Source: Acidimicrobiaceae bacterium (GTDB taxonomy: Bacteria; Actinomycetota; Acidimicrobiia; Acidimicrobiales; Salinilacustritrichaceae). From it: a stretch of DNA of 11,684 nt. This document shows positions 11,083 to 11,684 of this stretch, in pieces. The stretch covers positions 917-12,600 of the forward strand of contig DMTU01000230.1 of the NCBI GenBank assembly GCA_003476595.1, written 5' to 3'. Positions within the stretch are counted from its first letter, which is position 1; each line of letters begins with the position of its first letter. The position numbers and the translations under genes are program-made. The notes beneath the pieces are model-generated. The model was not told where the DNA came from, searched no databases, and worked only from the letters and a program-made list of their open reading frames with translations.

Positions 11083-11684
11083 CCGACCCGGTCACCGTCG
11101 TCGCGCCGGCGAAGCTGACGCTGACCCTGCGGGTCACGGGCGTGCGCGACGACGGCTACCACCTGATCGACGCCGAGATGGTCAGCCTCGACATCGCAGA
11201 TGAGCTGACCTTCCGTCCAGCCGACCGGACGCACATCGCGCTCACGGGACCGACCGCCGCGGGCCTGTCTGCGGGCGAGGGCAACCTGGTGGCCAAGGCG
11301 CTCCGGGCGGTGGGACGCACGGCCGACGTCACCGTGGACAAGCACATCCCCCACGGCGGGGGCCTCGGTGGCGGGTCCGCCGATGCCGCCGCGGTGTTCC
11401 GCTGGGCCGGGGTCGACGACCTCGGCCTGGCCGCCCGGGTCGGCGCCGACGTGCCGTTCTGCACCCGGGGCGGCCGCGCCCGGGTGCGGGGCATCGGCGA
11501 GGTCCTCGATCCGCTGCCCTTCGTCGAGCAGACCGTCACCCTGGCCACGCCCGACTTCGGCTGCGACACCGCAGCCGTCTACGCCGCGTGGGACGCCCTC
11601 GGCGGCCCCACGGCGGACGGCCCCAACGACCTCGAACCCGCGGCGCTCCGGGTCGAACCCCGCCTCGCTGCGTTCCGGGACGCG
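11079..11684 (+). CDS. ispE: 4-diphosphocytidyl-2-C-methyl-D-erythritol kinase (cut by right edge)
   Basis: IspE phosphorylates CDP-ME with ATP, the fourth step of the methylerythritol phosphate route to isoprenoids. The 202 codons present cover roughly two thirds of the enzyme and are still open at the window end. Visible GHMP-kinase blocks are VVAPAKLTLTLRVTGVRDDGYH with Lys12 and the conserved DGYH, the ATP loop PHGGGLGGGSADAA (91-104, Ser100 and Asp102), and GADVPFC, where the conserved Asp acts as base. The usual 'NL.L.R' in the substrate site reads LTLTLRV here and the loop starts PHGGG rather than PxGAG; both are mild departures within the family. The ATG overlaps the thioesterase stop (ATGA). 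The start is well placed, with the first motif at residue 7. Confidence 0.93.
   Translation, partial: MTDPVTVVAPAKLTLTLRVTGVRDDGYHLIDAEMVSLDIADELTFRPADRTHIALTGPTAAGLSAGEGNLVAKALRAVGRTADVTVDKHIPHGGGLGGGSADAAAVFRWAGVDDLGLAARVGADVPFCTRGGRARVRGIGEVLDPLPFVEQTVTLATPDFGCDTAAVYAAWDALGGPTADGPNDLEPAALRVEPRLAAFRDA

Overview
The window is very GC-rich, gene-dense bacterial chromosome with strong G/C bias at third codon positions, GTG starts and many 1-4 base stop/start overlaps. The order metG - tatD - small membrane gene - rsmA - (thioesterase) - ispE is a variant of the actinobacterial metG/tatD/rpfB/rsmA/ispE cluster. Together with the style of the small acidic proteins and the SGNH proteins, this suggests Actinomycetota, possibly class Acidimicrobiia. 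That placement is inference; no rRNA or other phylogenetic marker was compared.

Layout. 1-612 (minus): an SRPBCC/START-like protein overlapping the N-terminal part of an amidase that runs off the left edge. 675-1928 (plus): RmuC, divergent from the SRPBCC gene, with back-to-back -10-like elements in the 62-base gap. 2046-2479 (plus): a small four-cysteine HiPIP-like protein and a tiny acidic protein with an internal duplication, closed by a strong hairpin. 2528-3064 (minus): a hemerythrin, divergent from a degenerate receiver-like protein with a cysteine cluster (3227-3664). The gap between those two holds a DosR/DevR-type palindrome, suggesting a shared redox or hypoxia response. 3739-3999: a small lipoprotein with an acidic Thr-Glu repeat tail, followed by a perfect 34-bp palindrome. 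4107-4670: a GDT1/TMEM165-type cation transporter. 4671-4865: an open reading segment that looks like the last 64 residues of an MBOAT O-acyltransferase with no body. It is joined by stop/start overlap to two SGNH hydrolase genes (4865-6675). 6723-9009: metG and tatD. 9100-11684: a small Ser/Thr-rich membrane protein in the usual rpfB position, rsmA, a double-hotdog acyl-CoA thioesterase, and ispE (cut by the right edge).

How the genes work together. The right half is housekeeping: tRNA charging, a metal-dependent nuclease, 16S rRNA dimethylation and isoprenoid precursor synthesis. The middle appears to be a decayed envelope O-acylation locus: MBOAT-SGNH-SGNH operons normally transfer acyl groups to exported glycans, and here the membrane acyltransferase seems to have been lost except for its C-terminus while both SGNH genes stay intact. 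The hemerythrin / degenerate receiver pair with its DosR-like box is the most interesting regulatory unit.

Several genes without a Shine-Dalgarno sequence have a -10-like hexamer ending 6-8 bases before the start codon, which suggests leaderless transcripts. There is no gene-free stretch over 300 bases, and I see no tRNA, rRNA, CRISPR array or insertion sequence.
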